Source: Balanoglossus misakiensis (lineage: Eukaryota; Hemichordata). From it: a stretch of 64,000 nucleotides of DNA. The position numbers and the translations under genes were made by a program. Positions within the stretch are counted from its first letter, which is position 1; each line of letters opens with the position of its first letter. Below the pieces are notes generated by a model. It was not told the origin of the DNA, made no database searches, and saw only the letters and a list, made by a program, of their open reading frames with translations. Below, one piece after another: positions 17,931-29,230 of this stretch. The stretch spans positions 9,734,001 to 9,798,000 of the forward strand of contig CM082593.2 in assembly GCA_040954595.2 (NCBI GenBank), read 5' to 3'.

Positions 17931-18725
17931 GATGGGTCCCCCGTATCTTTTTGCTCGTTTCTATGGGCCTTTATAGGACACTACACTCAATTTTGATCGA
18001 AACCGTTAGGAACGTCCGACAAGGGGCTTGTAACTAGTTAAAAATACACACGATCGTGTGCACACCCCCTGTCCGAGTATGTTTACGGCAGCTACCGCCC
18101 GGCCATAGGCCGCCACGCTAATACGGCAAAGCAGCGGTCAGCGATGGCGTGCGCGTCATGTAACCACAGTAACTGGATCGAACGCTAAAAATCCAATGTT
18201 TTGTACACAGAGATTTTGTACCGTTCACGAAAATCCCTAAGGCTTTTTTCATAGGCCACGTACGCCAGTCAAATTTGACCTGCTTGTTGAGAACGCACTT
18301 CCACACAGTGTGACGGATCGTTTTTTCGGTTTTCGTCGTGCTAAGAAGCGATACCGGTGGAAGAGTGCGTCCAAAAACACCTAAAATCGATGACTTTTTC
18401 CGCTGTGGTACGGGTATGCTGAAATCGTAGGATACAACGATAATATTCAAAAACAAAATCCGTCACGATCTTCCCTGGTTCAAGCAACTAATGAATACGT
18501 ATCAAGTTCGTTTTTGAGGTCACGGAATAAAAAGCCTTAGGCTTTTGAAATTTGACCTAGCTAATTTGCATATCAATGGCGTCAGGGGGCGCGCGCTCAC
18601 AATCGTGCAGATTTTCAACTAGTTACCAGCCCCTTGTTAGACTCTGAAAACGGCTTAGTCCAAATCGGGGTGTAATGTCCTGCAAAGGCCCATAGCAACA
18701 GGCAAAAAGATCCGGGGGACCCATC
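17931..18725. mobile_element. 795-bp TTAA MITE nested in the 6.49-kb element (C1)
   Basis: Ends gatgggtcccccg / cgggggacccatc are flanked by TTAA at 17927-17930 and 18726-18729. Arms of about 145 bp (17931-18075 and 18580-18725) are inverted with scattered mismatches. The interior has an unrecognised 112-codon minus-strand open frame (18118-18456). Confidence 0.75.
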
Positions 18726-20499
18726 TTAAACCGTGGAATATTGCCCAGAGGTTTAGGACTAGAGTGTTGGGTCTCAATCTACTTATCTTGGACAATGTCA
18801 ACTTATTGACAACTGATATATCGTGGTCTTTTGGCGATTTTCGATCACTGCCTCAACAGACAAAATACGCGCGTGTTATTACAAGGGAACTCCATCAGCG
18901 CCGATGCGTGTACACGCAGTCAGCAGCGATGACACATATCGCGCCGCGATGTATATGTACCATGCCAGCACTAAAATTCTGTCTTCTGAATTACATGTAA
19001 GCTATATGCCTTTTTGGTGATGACAAACAGAAACATTTATGACTTGTCGCTGTAATCATGAAAGTTCCTTCACACGCTTCATACTGCATTATAACAAAAT
19101 GAAACCATACAACCAACAGCAACAGGCGATCATGCCGGGCCGACCCACTCACGCTCACAAAGCATGAAACATTTTCATTGATACACACGAATATCCAAGT
19201 TTGGAAACGGTTTTCACTCACACGAGGCAAAATTTATTCAACACATTTTGTTTCAAAATTTGTACAGTGTGTTTTGGAGCCGATGAGTCGGACATAGTGC
19301 GTTCAAGTTTTCACATTGATTGCTGTCAACCTTAATTATCGAAGTTTGCGGTCCCTGGGTACCGGGTAGCCAGACGAAAGAGTGAATAATTATAAGCAAT
19401 CTCGACATGATGTCGGCCAGCGCAAAATTGTGTTTACGCATCCTGCCAGTTCACCTACTACTGTGTAATCGCGGTCGCTGGAACACTGAATGAACACCAA
19501 TATCGGGTATAAACGATCAGTTGTGCTCTGAATTGAATATTGATCACTGGTCGACCTCTCCTACTGACAGGCTTCTATTTTCCTGTAAGGGTGTGGATTG
19601 TATTCTCGTGATTCAAACCTGGCCGATTATCATTCAACGGTCATGCATTGACAGTTACGGCCGCCGCCGCCGGATGGCTTCATATCCACCGTACAATATC
19701 GATGATCGTGGCATAGACTTTCATTGGTTTTCGGGGAATTCACACGGGTGACTTCCGTCTAGGTAATGTGTTGCTGCAACCACGGCAACCACCTCTTTTT
19801 CCCATTGTGGTATTACACAGAAAAGCACGAAAACACCGTATGTGGAAATTTCAGAAAATGAGCATTTTAAAAGCATGTCAGGCATTTTTTGGTACAAGCT
19901 GGGAACAAGTTGTTTTTGGATATTTCGAATACGCTGATTTCGAATTTGCCTGTTCCCAAAAATTCTTTTCACGTTTTCATGTCGAAAATGGCAAATTAAT
20001 TTGTGACGTCATAATTTCAAAATACCTAAAAGAAAACGCTGTTTGTAGCCATTATGGTGCAATATCACAGGTCAACACCATAATAGTCTATTGAAATCGT
20101 ATTCTTATATTCATTTAAATACTTTTAAACAATTTGTTTAATTTAGAAACATTTGGTGAATTGGTAAAAATGCTAATTTATGTTAATTAGGTGACACACC
20201 CATCTAAAATCAATGGGTCTACAAAAGAGAGCCAACGGTGTTAAGTGAGGTGTCTATTCCAATGTTTTCAGGGTCAAGGAATTCAAATATGCAATTGGTT
20301 ACCTTGTCAGACAAGGTGCAGCATGGAAAATATGCAAAATTAGCTTAATTAGTCATGATGTCATGCTAAAATTGACAACTGAAAGCTAAAGATACGACTA
20401 TGGCCTGTGAGGTGTCTATTCATATGTTTTTTGACAAATGTTTGCATTTTAATGAATAACTGAAATGAAACTTTCCATATTAGTATGTAATAGCATGTA

Positions 20500-20546
20500 A
20501 AAAACAACAAAAACAAACAAACTAACAAACAAACAAACAAATAAAC
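20500..20546 (+). repeat. (CAAA)n microsatellite (C1)
   Basis: Runs of caaa units; repeated at about 36214-36260 and 52155-52201 in C2 and C3. Confidence 0.85.
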
Positions 20547-23500
20547 ATACACAACAAGGATTTAGTTTAGACTGTACATGCTCGCTGGTAACATCGTGAC
20601 CAACCGCTCCGTTAAAAAACACCAGAACAAAGAACGTATGAACGTTTAGGTCCACAATTCACAAGTTATTGAACTATGAATGTATGTTCAATGCTGTGAA
20701 AAGCCAAAAACATACTTTTTGCCAAAAAAAATGACATTTGTTAACGTACAAGTTGTTCATTAATAGCGAAAGCACCGTATGGCCACACTCACATTATGCC
20801 AGCACTGTATATTCATGCTTAGTTATAAGACGTTGAATGCACACTGATGGCCCGACGTCCTCATTGTTTTTTTGAAACCCGGTCTCTAACAACAATTTCT
20901 CTTCATAAGTAAAGAGTAATGTGTATTTTTATTACGGTTTTATATATGATACTGTGTGCAAAGTGAAGATTGTGTGTCAGTGAGGCAACATATATACATG
21001 TATATTTAATCCACTTGGGTGTCGTACTTGGCTCAGATGTGTGTTAATGTGTACTAAACAAATTCAGAGAGCGAGCCGCCAATACAGATAATCTCACCCA
21101 CAAAATACCAATTATAAAAAAACAAAATAAATTCATATTACAATATTTGAAACAAGAAACTGCTCAAAGAGTAATTTTCAAAATATTTATCATCACTAAA
21201 CTAGTTATAGGGGTAAATACAGGATCGAGATTCAGTCGCTAAAGAAATTCAAGTTTGGTAATAACACCGGTTACAACAAACTTAGTTAAAACATTGTATA
21301 GCCATAGATATATTATAATAGTGGCCTGGCATAAACAAAATTTTCATAACATTTGGGCATTTTGTGATAAAAGTTTAACAAGTAAAGCTCAGTTGATTCG
21401 TTCTTTTCCCCATAAAATATCTTTGATGAACAAAATTCCAAATTTAGTCAACCCAGGAAAAACGGCATCTTGTTTCTCAACCTTATAAATTGATCTGACC
21501 AGTTTGAATCAGTGCAGAATCTAGCTTTTCTATTTTATCTTCATCAAATGATTCATGCAAATAAAGAATCACTTCCCCATAAAATGGTGGCAGAAATCCA
21601 GTATCATGACAGTCGATTGGTTTGTTAAAGTTACTATAGAAACTAACTATGTCTAGGTTGCATGTACATAGATAGATGTTAGGAATCCAAATCAAAATCT
21701 GTTTCAAACTTTTCATCCAATACTTGTCCTTCGGAAAGCGTTTTGATGAAGTCGCTTGAAGTGCTTTGTATTGCTCAAGTTATCGAAAATTTTAATCGCA
21801 CCTTGATGATAGTCAGCAGTTCTATTTTGACATGTTATTTTGTGTATTTTTGAACCCCCAAAATCAAAGAATAAAATGATAAAGTGAAAATAAGCTTCAA
21901 AACACCAAAAGTCTTCAGGATCACAGCTTTTCTGTAAAGAGTAAGATTTCGCTTACTTCATGCTATTAAATGAAATGAAGTTTTCCGTAATATCTCTTGC
22001 AAAGTCAGATTACACATTGAGATATTAGAATGGAAGTACATTCCAAGTGACTTGTTGGGAGCATTGGGCCACCTAATCCCAGAAAATTGCAATAAGACCT
22101 GTTTTTCCATTTACCAATCTAAAGGCCAACTGCTTGTATATTTAGTTGGGTTTCTATAATTAACACACATTTTTGACAATATTTATGGCATGATGGACAC
22201 TATTCTCGACAAATAAAATAATGTTGTGTCCTCCGCTGTAATTTTTATGAGTTTGGAATCATAGACACCATTTATTTTTTGGTCAACTCTGTTAACAGTC
22301 GACAAAATTGCTGGAGTGGAACTGATACATGATCTAAAGTATCAAGACATATGGTCGATTATTAGCGTTTCAGCAATTCGACTTAAGTTTCTTAAATTTC
22401 CTATGGCATTTTGACAAACATCAACGCCCCGAAAAAACGTTGTCAACGCTGCGGTCGCGATTGTGGTCGAAACAAAGCCGACATTTTCGCATGGTTCGTT
22501 ACCTGGGGTCCATTTAGATTGCATTGCGTTTGAGGCCCTATGTGTACGTATGTCTGTCGACCAATACACGTGACGACCGCGGACTCAGTTTGGATCAACG
22601 TCTATTTCGGGCAGTAGACTCTCCTATCAAGTTGATAAGGAAATTTTACCAGTCACGAGTAAGCCAAGCCCACATCCGTGTGCAAATCTGATATATCGGT
22701 GATCTGTTTATATGATTATCATTAGCTAAGGTGGTAAACTGTTGTGATTCATATGTGTAATTTACGTACTGCAAGTTAAATATCGCAATTAGCCTAATGT
22801 TTGACCATAGACAGTATGCTTTGATTTCTAGAAGAGCACCTATTAATCCGAGAACAAAGGGATTAAAAGTTACGCCGTTAAATTGTGTTTTAATAACTTA
22901 CTTACCCTATAAGTAGTTTAGTAACCATAATATCTTTGAAAATCATTCTTTCCACAGTTCCTTGTATCAAATATGGAAATCTAAATTTATTTTGGTGTTC
23001 ACAGATGTTATTTGGTGGGTGAAATTATCTGTATTGGTGGCCATTTTGAAAAATTGGTTGCCATGGAAACTCATCAACAGATATTTAGTGGCTCGCTATC
23101 TGAATTTGTTTAGTACACATTAACACACATCTGAGCCAAGTTTGGTGCTTTTATCACAAAATGCACAATCGCTATGAAAATTAGGGTTTGGCCGCTCCAC
23201 TACAGGGCTTTAGACGGCCATATTGAATTGCCACATCGAGGCTCTTATCTCAAAATGAACTTCACACTTGAAGTATTGTTTTGAACAAGGTTTAAGTCCT
23301 TTATTAAAATAAAGAAAAGGTAATTTTTTCCAATGGTTGTGAGTTTTCAGTACATGTACTGTTACACCTAGCTTTATTATTATTTGGTAGCCAAAAATCA
23401 ACGAATTATTCATACAATATGCAAATTTGTGCATAATTATTGTTTTATTATTGCTATTTTGTGTTTATACAACCAAACAAGTTGTTGATGTAAACATGTA

Positions 23501-24081
23501 GTTTATTTTCATTGTTTAAGGAGGTACGTGAACATTTCTTTGATGCTATTCATGTGAGAATTGCGATCCTTGGCGGCCATATTTGATTTGCCAAAACGAG
23601 GCTCTTATCTCAAAAAGATCTTTTGGGAACAGGCATTTTCGAAATCAGCGTAGTCGAATTGACCAAAAAACATATTTGGTTTGCTTGTACCAAAAAATGC
23701 CAGAGGGGGTCACAATTTCTCAAATCTCCACCTGACTATGAAGGGTTCCTCTTGTGACGTCACGTCACATGACCAAAATGCAGCAAATCTGAACTCAGAT
23801 TTTCAGGACAGGGTGGATTTTGAAGTATTTTATGAGAACAAAACAAATATTATAGAAATCGATACCCGAAAAATATTGTCACTTTTGGTAAATATTAGAT
23901 TTCTTTCAATCATTTTTTAACCTTCTGATAAGATTTAAAAAGGCAAGATATGCTCTTTAAGCTTTCACTTGTTTTCCAATTTTATTATTCAGTAGAAAAT
24001 GCACTAAGATGTATGTGTATTACGTTTGTCAGGATATAAATAATAATAAAATTAAAAATAATAAACTATCTTTGATTTCAG

Positions 24082-24189
24082 ATGTCAATAAGAGAGCAGA
24101 TCTTTGTGAAGGCCAGTGTGTGAATACAGCAGGCTCTTTTTATTGCACTTGTTCTGTGGGATATTGATTGGTCAATGGAGAGTGTACAG
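24082..24189 (+). pseudogene. Degenerate type-2 EGF exon (C1)
   Basis: 108 nt, phase 1-1, acceptor gatttcag, donor gtaaga. Relative to units A and B, nine bases coding E-C-M are deleted, removing the first Cys (D-V-N-K-R-A-D-L-C). TGA at 24165-24167 falls at the same codon as in A and B. Five cysteines remain, so the EGF fold would be incomplete even with readthrough. Confidence 0.78.
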
Positions 24190-25059
24190 GTAAGACCAGC
24201 ACAATATGTGGACAACGAAAGGTCCAGTATCTGTAACTTTTGAATTTTTATTCAGTATTTTTCTGGTTATCAACCATCATTTCTTGTTCAGCTCGATGAA
24301 GCAGGGTAAGCAATGTTGTTATGTTTAAACATTGTATTCGAGCCTGGGTCTGGACTTGGATGCAATTTGTCAATAATAACAGTGATTGGTAACTGCATGT
24401 TTACATAACTGGCTAACTGTTAAAGAGACCAGCTGTTCTATTTGGTGTGTGTACAGTACACATGCCATTGGCAGCTTATGGGTCAGCCAATGTTTGCCTG
24501 TTGATCTCTTGATGTGTGTGTGTGTGTGTGTCTGTCTGTATATGTACTCTGGTGTAGACTTTTTTCTTGTATTATCCGTGAATGGGACCACCGTGTACTT
24601 AACGCAATTTCTTACACTCATCAGGGATATTTTGGCTTGTCTAACACGAGCTAAAAATATCCCCAACTCGTCTGAGAAATCTTTTACCAGGTCCTAAGGT
24701 TGTGAGACTAATAGAATCTCACACTCCCAAGGACTTGGGATCATATTTCTCACATGTGTTGAGGATTTTCTGTCCCAAACAAGCTGCAGGCGAGTGTGGG
24801 ACAAGATATCCCCGACGAGTGTGAGAAATATGATCCCAGGTCCTTGGTGTGTGAGATTATATTTCTCACACGGCCACAAATTAGCCAAATTCGTTTAAAA
24901 ACATTAAATAAATGACTCTTGAACTGTCATCTGGCACGTTGTAGTTTCTGTATCATAGGATAACATTTAGCTTTGTCATCCAATCTGAATCAGCGCTCGT
25001 GTCATATACAGCTTTCGATTCAGTGAGAATGTGTGATTGATTTGTTGTTCATTGTTCAG
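24190..25059 (+). other. Intron after the type-2 exon (C1)
   Basis: Related to 2306-3235 of unit A. It includes a TG microsatellite (24512-24540) and the CTCACAC/GTGTGAG inverted-repeat tract (about 24690-24880). It diverges from A and B at about 25036, just before the next candidate exon. Confidence 0.6.
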
Positions 25060-25107
25060 GTGCACAACAGTGCACGTTAATTGATTGTCAAGGCCTCCAG
25101 CCCATAG
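25060..25107 (+). CDS. Candidate 48-nt mini-exon (C1)
   Basis: A good acceptor (attgttcag) and donor (gtaaga) enclose 48 nt in phase 1-1, compatible with the EGF exons. It would encode G-A-Q-Q-C-T-L-I-D-C-Q-G-L-Q-P-I. There are two cysteines and no recognised domain. Units A and B lack it. The case rests only on splice signals and matching phase. Confidence 0.4.
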
Positions 25108-25239
25108 GTAAGAGGGCATAAAGGTAATCAGAAAATTGTACGAAAATGAAATAAATAATACATGTACTCAAATAATATAAATGACAACATCAAGCAGCAC
25201 TTGTGTGGAAGTACGTACTCGGGATACAAAGTGAGGAAC

Positions 25240-26325
25240 TTAGCAGATTAAGTTTTTTAACACATTTTCTCTAAGTTTAAAGGCATTGTAAACATAAATA
25301 CTTGAGGATTCTGATGCGCTCATGATATTAACAAACATTTGAATGTGGGGAATTTTAGTGTAACCAATATATTGTTTTCTAAGACTGTCATATAAGGGGC
25401 AAACAAGTAAAAAGTGATACTCGTCTTCTATTTGTTCACCAGAGCATAGCCTACAGTGTCTCTCTGAAACGTCCACGTTCTGATCTCTTCCCTCCTCTAT
25501 TGCAAGAGGAAGGGCAGAACAGCGAAAACATGCAAAAATGTCTTTGACATTACGTGTACAGTTGACATTAACTACTTTTCAGGCTGTAACAATGATTTAA
25601 AATGTGTGTATGTACGGAGTTTGGTTTTGGACGGACAGTGTGATTTCCATTGTTGCTTCAAAATATCTGAAATTCTTGTCTCAAATGCTGAAAGGAACAA
25701 ACGCTTATCGCCTCTTTCCTGAGAAATCCAGGCGAAAATAAAATGTGTTTCACCGATGTTGCCCAAGTGTGACGGCCTAAACAGTCAAGATTACGTATGT
25801 AGCATTAAATATGCTTGCCTAGGGAGTCTTTCCTGTGGCATCTCTATAAGTTTCACCCAGTAACGAATACAACGTTTCATTGTGTGAACATACACTGGCA
25901 ACCGCCCACATTCTCCAATTACAGCTTCATTGGTAGTGCTCCTTGGCACACCTAGAAAAATTCTGCACCATGTTCTTTGCACTTTTTCTATGATGTCATA
26001 AAACTCAAGTCTCCGATCCATAACAAAAAATGGGTAAGATCATGGCATCAAACACCTTGAAGTGACATTCAAATGGCATATACCCTAGTTTCCACCTGGC
26101 AACTGAAAGTAGAGACAACACCTTGCTGGCTTGATTAGCCAATGTTTGCACTGCTCTGGACCAGGTGTTGCGATTAAACAAAAGTGAACCTAGGAGTTTG
26201 AACAATGTCCTTGTAATAGACAGGTTTTGGTTGAGACAGGTTTTACTGTATTTTGATACATGCTCTGGCTTAACCATTTCACCACCATGGTACAGTCCAA
26301 ACCCGTTGTTTTCTATGGTAAGGTT
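25240..26325 (-). pseudogene. LINE (non-LTR retrotransposon) ORF2 C-terminal remnant (C1)
   Basis: Minus-strand fragments in order match the post-catalytic part of a LINE reverse transcriptase: an LSWS-like block (NTWSRAVQTLANQASKVL), FKVFDAMILPIFCYGSE, VQRTWCRIFLGVPRSTTNEA, GECGRLPVYV, RCIRYWVKL, then the terminal zinc-binding motif CRLCSGEQIEDEYHFLLVC. Stops and frameshifts separate the fragments and the catalytic YADD region is absent, so it is a 5'-truncated dead copy. AT-rich 3' flank about 25130-25239 may be its 3' UTR. Confidence 0.8.
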
Positions 26326-28653
26326 GGACCTCTAAAAAGGGAACTGGGAGGTTCTTTCTGGGAATCTCTTTATTTCTTCTGTCACAAAAATTGCATGGGA
26401 GTTCTAATTCTAAAAGGAGCACTGATTTGATAAAATATCTCAAAGTCAAGTTTTGGATGTGGCTCCAGTTCAAGTATTGTAGGTGACTAGTTTTCCGGAG
26501 TTCAAGTCTGTATACTTGCAGTAGAGTTGGTCACATGGACTTGGGTAATCTGAGTGTGGTCAGAAATTGAACTTACACACACACATTGATTGAGTTAAGA
26601 ACATGTCTGGTGTATTACTGTAATATGACTAGATACTGCAAATGCATACACAATAAGCGTATGTTAAAATACACAGTTTTCATTGATATATCTGATTCAT
26701 GAAATTAAATACACATGTTCATTAAAACCCACTATGATAGAGCACCCCCACTGTTCAGAATGTCAGTTTTGAAGTCCTATATCTATGACGTCATGCCTAG
26801 CTGTCAATGTTAACTGATGTGTACTTGTACTACTTGTAAATGGAAGTACTTTAAAGTAAAGCTCAGATGTAAGGGTTTTGTAAAATAAATATAATATTAA
26901 AACATTGCAATCATTTTAGTCCTTCGGAACAGCGGTTCAATTGACTAATGTGATCACTCTGTGTGCGGCATATGGCATATTAAGCATTTAGTATTTTTCA
27001 ATCAGAAGCCATTAATCCTGTGATTAATTCTGCTTCTTGCAACACTGATTTTAAATCACCACACATGAATATTTTTATCCAAAGGACTGTGGTGCCCAAG
27101 TTTTTATGATAAGATAAACAAACAGTGAAATTCACTGAAGAAGTGAGTGAGCACTTGGCCTATCATTGTTCAATGAAATGTGACCACCAATTCATTGACG
27201 CCTTGAGCATAGCAACAACAACCTGTGTATTGACGATACTGCCTGTAGCCTTTCAGTTGATGTTGCTTGATGTACATATATGACTGGAGTCGATCATTTG
27301 TGTTTTTTGTTGCATTGTTATTTTTAACAGCGTATTAAGCAATTTTTGTTTGAGTTCATCATTCAGTGATGGTAGCTGACTAAAATCAGTGATTGTCGTC
27401 AGGTTATGTATTTCAATTTTCAGGATGACTGCTTTTGTAATAAATTCACAAGTTCTGTGACCGTCACAATAGTGTTCTGAATTATTGGTTTGTTTTCCTG
27501 TAGTGTGCATTTACATGTTCCCAGATAGGAAGTTTTAATGGGTATTAGTGTCAACATCCACAAGTGACTTGAGGCCAGTGAACTTGCAGTTGTGTGTAGT
27601 TTGGATATTAGCTTGTGGTGATATTAACATGGCGAATATCAAAATAGTACAAACAAATGTTTAAAACAGGACATATCCATAGCTTTCCCTTTCATAATTG
27701 GACTGTATTGTTATTGAAGTACAAAGACTTTCCAGCAACATGACATGGCTGGATTTTTTTGTAGGAAACAAGTCCGGCTGCTATTTGCTGTCTTTGTATT
27801 ACACTACTAGTAACATCTCCATTTCTAGCTTTGCACCTCACATTCAATGAATAGACCTGTGGATGTTTTGACACTTCTCGTCAATGAATGTGTATGGCTG
27901 CAGTTTATCAAATGATACACAAATCAAAGGAACAAACAGTGACTTTTATTTCTTTTGAGAACCTTGCATTCTTATATTTAAATGCTCACTCACTGGCCCC
28001 AATTGCAAAATAACAACATTTAATACATGCGATATTCAATGCGTTTACAGTATTCAAAAATGTTTGAAATTGAATATTGTGCCAAAGAGTGGTGTTGTCA
28101 GTCCAAATATCAAAGCATTGAATGATTGTTCACAGTTTCCTGTATGGTTTGGCCCACCTCTTGTGAAAAGATGACTTGTGATATAGTGTTGTACATTGAA
28201 AAGAAATATATATACATGTATTTTAAATAATTCATATTTTCAATCTAGAAGTGGGAGCTGCTTCCTCAAGATATAATTGACTGTCAGAATGAAAGGCAAG
28301 CGATTCACACAAGTTAACTCCAACACAACAACTCTTCAATTAAATAATTGACATCAGATAACCACAAAGGCATTATTCAAATAAATTGTATAAATGCAGT
28401 TACAAGATTTGATGTCTGAAATTTACTGATATGTGTAGATTTTGTCAGCATTTCCCTTCCTGGGTTACTTTGCGATTAGTTGTTTTGCGTAGTAGAATGG
28501 AACAGTGCCCGGTCCGGATTGGTCACATTAATGTTCAGAGAGAAAGTTAATTTGGCAACTGCTCATTGTATGAAAGGTCATAGGGTTAAGATGTCTTATG
28601 TCAAAGTCACTTATGAATCCCTTAAAGATAAATGTAACCTATCTTATTGACAG
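26326..28653 (+). other. Intron, no gene seen (C1)
   Basis: AT-rich, with short non-overlapping open frames of at most 85 codons and no recognisable motif. The LINE remnant may extend to about 26510. Confidence 0.5.
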
Positions 28654-28704
28654 ATAAGCCAGCAACAACAGAGAAATGTTATACACCCAAATGCTATCAA
28701 CGAG
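28654..28704 (+). CDS. Candidate 51-nt mini-exon (C1)
   Basis: Acceptor ttattgacag and donor gtgagc enclose 51 nt, phase 1-1, encoding D-K-P-A-T-T-E-K-C-Y-T-P-K-C-Y-Q-R. The D start and phase agree with the EGF exon series. No known domain recognised; the two Cys may pair with those of the 48-nt exon. Confidence 0.4.
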
Positions 28705-28853
28705 GTGAGCTTCTGATAAGGACAAAAAAAGAGTTTTGTTTAGCGCGTAGGAAAATGTCAAAAATTTTAGTTATGGTAAACAACCAACACGCAAACATTT
28801 ATTTTCTTTTCAATTGTTTGATAAAATTATTATAACTATCCCAAAATTTGCAG

Positions 28854-29230
28854 CTTGTGTGCCTTTAAAATTCAAATTCCTGTCCAAAGGGTGTCTACCC
28901 CTGCTGGTCAACTGTTATATAGGCAATTTACACAAACACGTACCAGTATAGATTCGACCACAGTCCTGTTGGCAAACATGCTCCAATGGTCTTTGCAGAC
29001 AACCATCATAAATGCATGAAACGCAGCACGCTCATTCAGTCCGATAATAGGTGCTAAAACATAACATTTTGACATCACTAACATTTTTCCCAGTGACCAA
29101 ATTTTCTCAGTTTGAATCGACTGTTGATTTTGTGGAAACATTAACATGGCCAGTTTTGTCCAGTGGCTGTGATTGAAACCATCTCCAATACCAGAAAAAT
29201 GCTGATCCAAAACAAACGTTAAGCACAAAT
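28854..29230. other. Unassigned stretch open in several frames (C1)
   Basis: After a possible acceptor (atttgcag) a + frame runs open from 28856 to about 29015. A minus frame of 106 codons (28908-29228) is open across the same DNA. Neither product matches a family I recognise, and the near-identity of the copies gives no evolutionary evidence. It may be an old mobile fragment or an exon of unknown type. Confidence 0.25.

Larger units (their letters stand above)
17471..23956. mobile_element. 6.49-kb non-autonomous TTAA-flanked element (C1)
   Basis: Perfect 12-bp inverted termini (agagcatatctt / aagatatgctct) sit between TTAA at 17467-17470 and 23957-23960. Units A and B have the empty site cctttaagctttcac. 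Subterminal inverted homology continues (gtgacgtcacaagaggaac near 17636 and its complement near 23743; the ggcattttttggtac block near 19880 and its complement near 23690; a block at 21029-21100 against 23020-23145), so the element is an interrupted fold-back. No open frame longer than about 112 codons exists and none is recognisable. It is probably mobilised in trans by a TTAA-specific transposase (piggyBac or another TTAA-targeting family). Confidence 0.85.

Noticed and set aside
18118-18456. 112-codon minus frame inside the nested TTAA MITE
   Set aside because: It lies between the arms of a 795-bp MITE, too small for a transposase, with no catalytic motif seen.
19768-20094. 108-codon + frame inside the 6.49-kb element
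   Set aside because: It overlaps an inverted-arm block of the element, has no recognisable motif and is repeated only because the unit is tandemly duplicated.
20500-20546. CRISPR-like or satellite array
   Set aside because: It is a simple (CAAA)n microsatellite with no spacer structure.
24386-24697. 103-codon + frame across the TG microsatellite
   Set aside because: Valine/cysteine runs come from the TG repeat, and a minus-strand frame of similar length covers the same DNA. No coding support.
28931-29060. A possible enzyme fragment in the + strand
   Set aside because: A short frame (Y-Q-Y-R-F-D-H-S-P-V) looked protein-like, but it competes with two other open frames and has no confirmed splice boundary, so no function is proposed.
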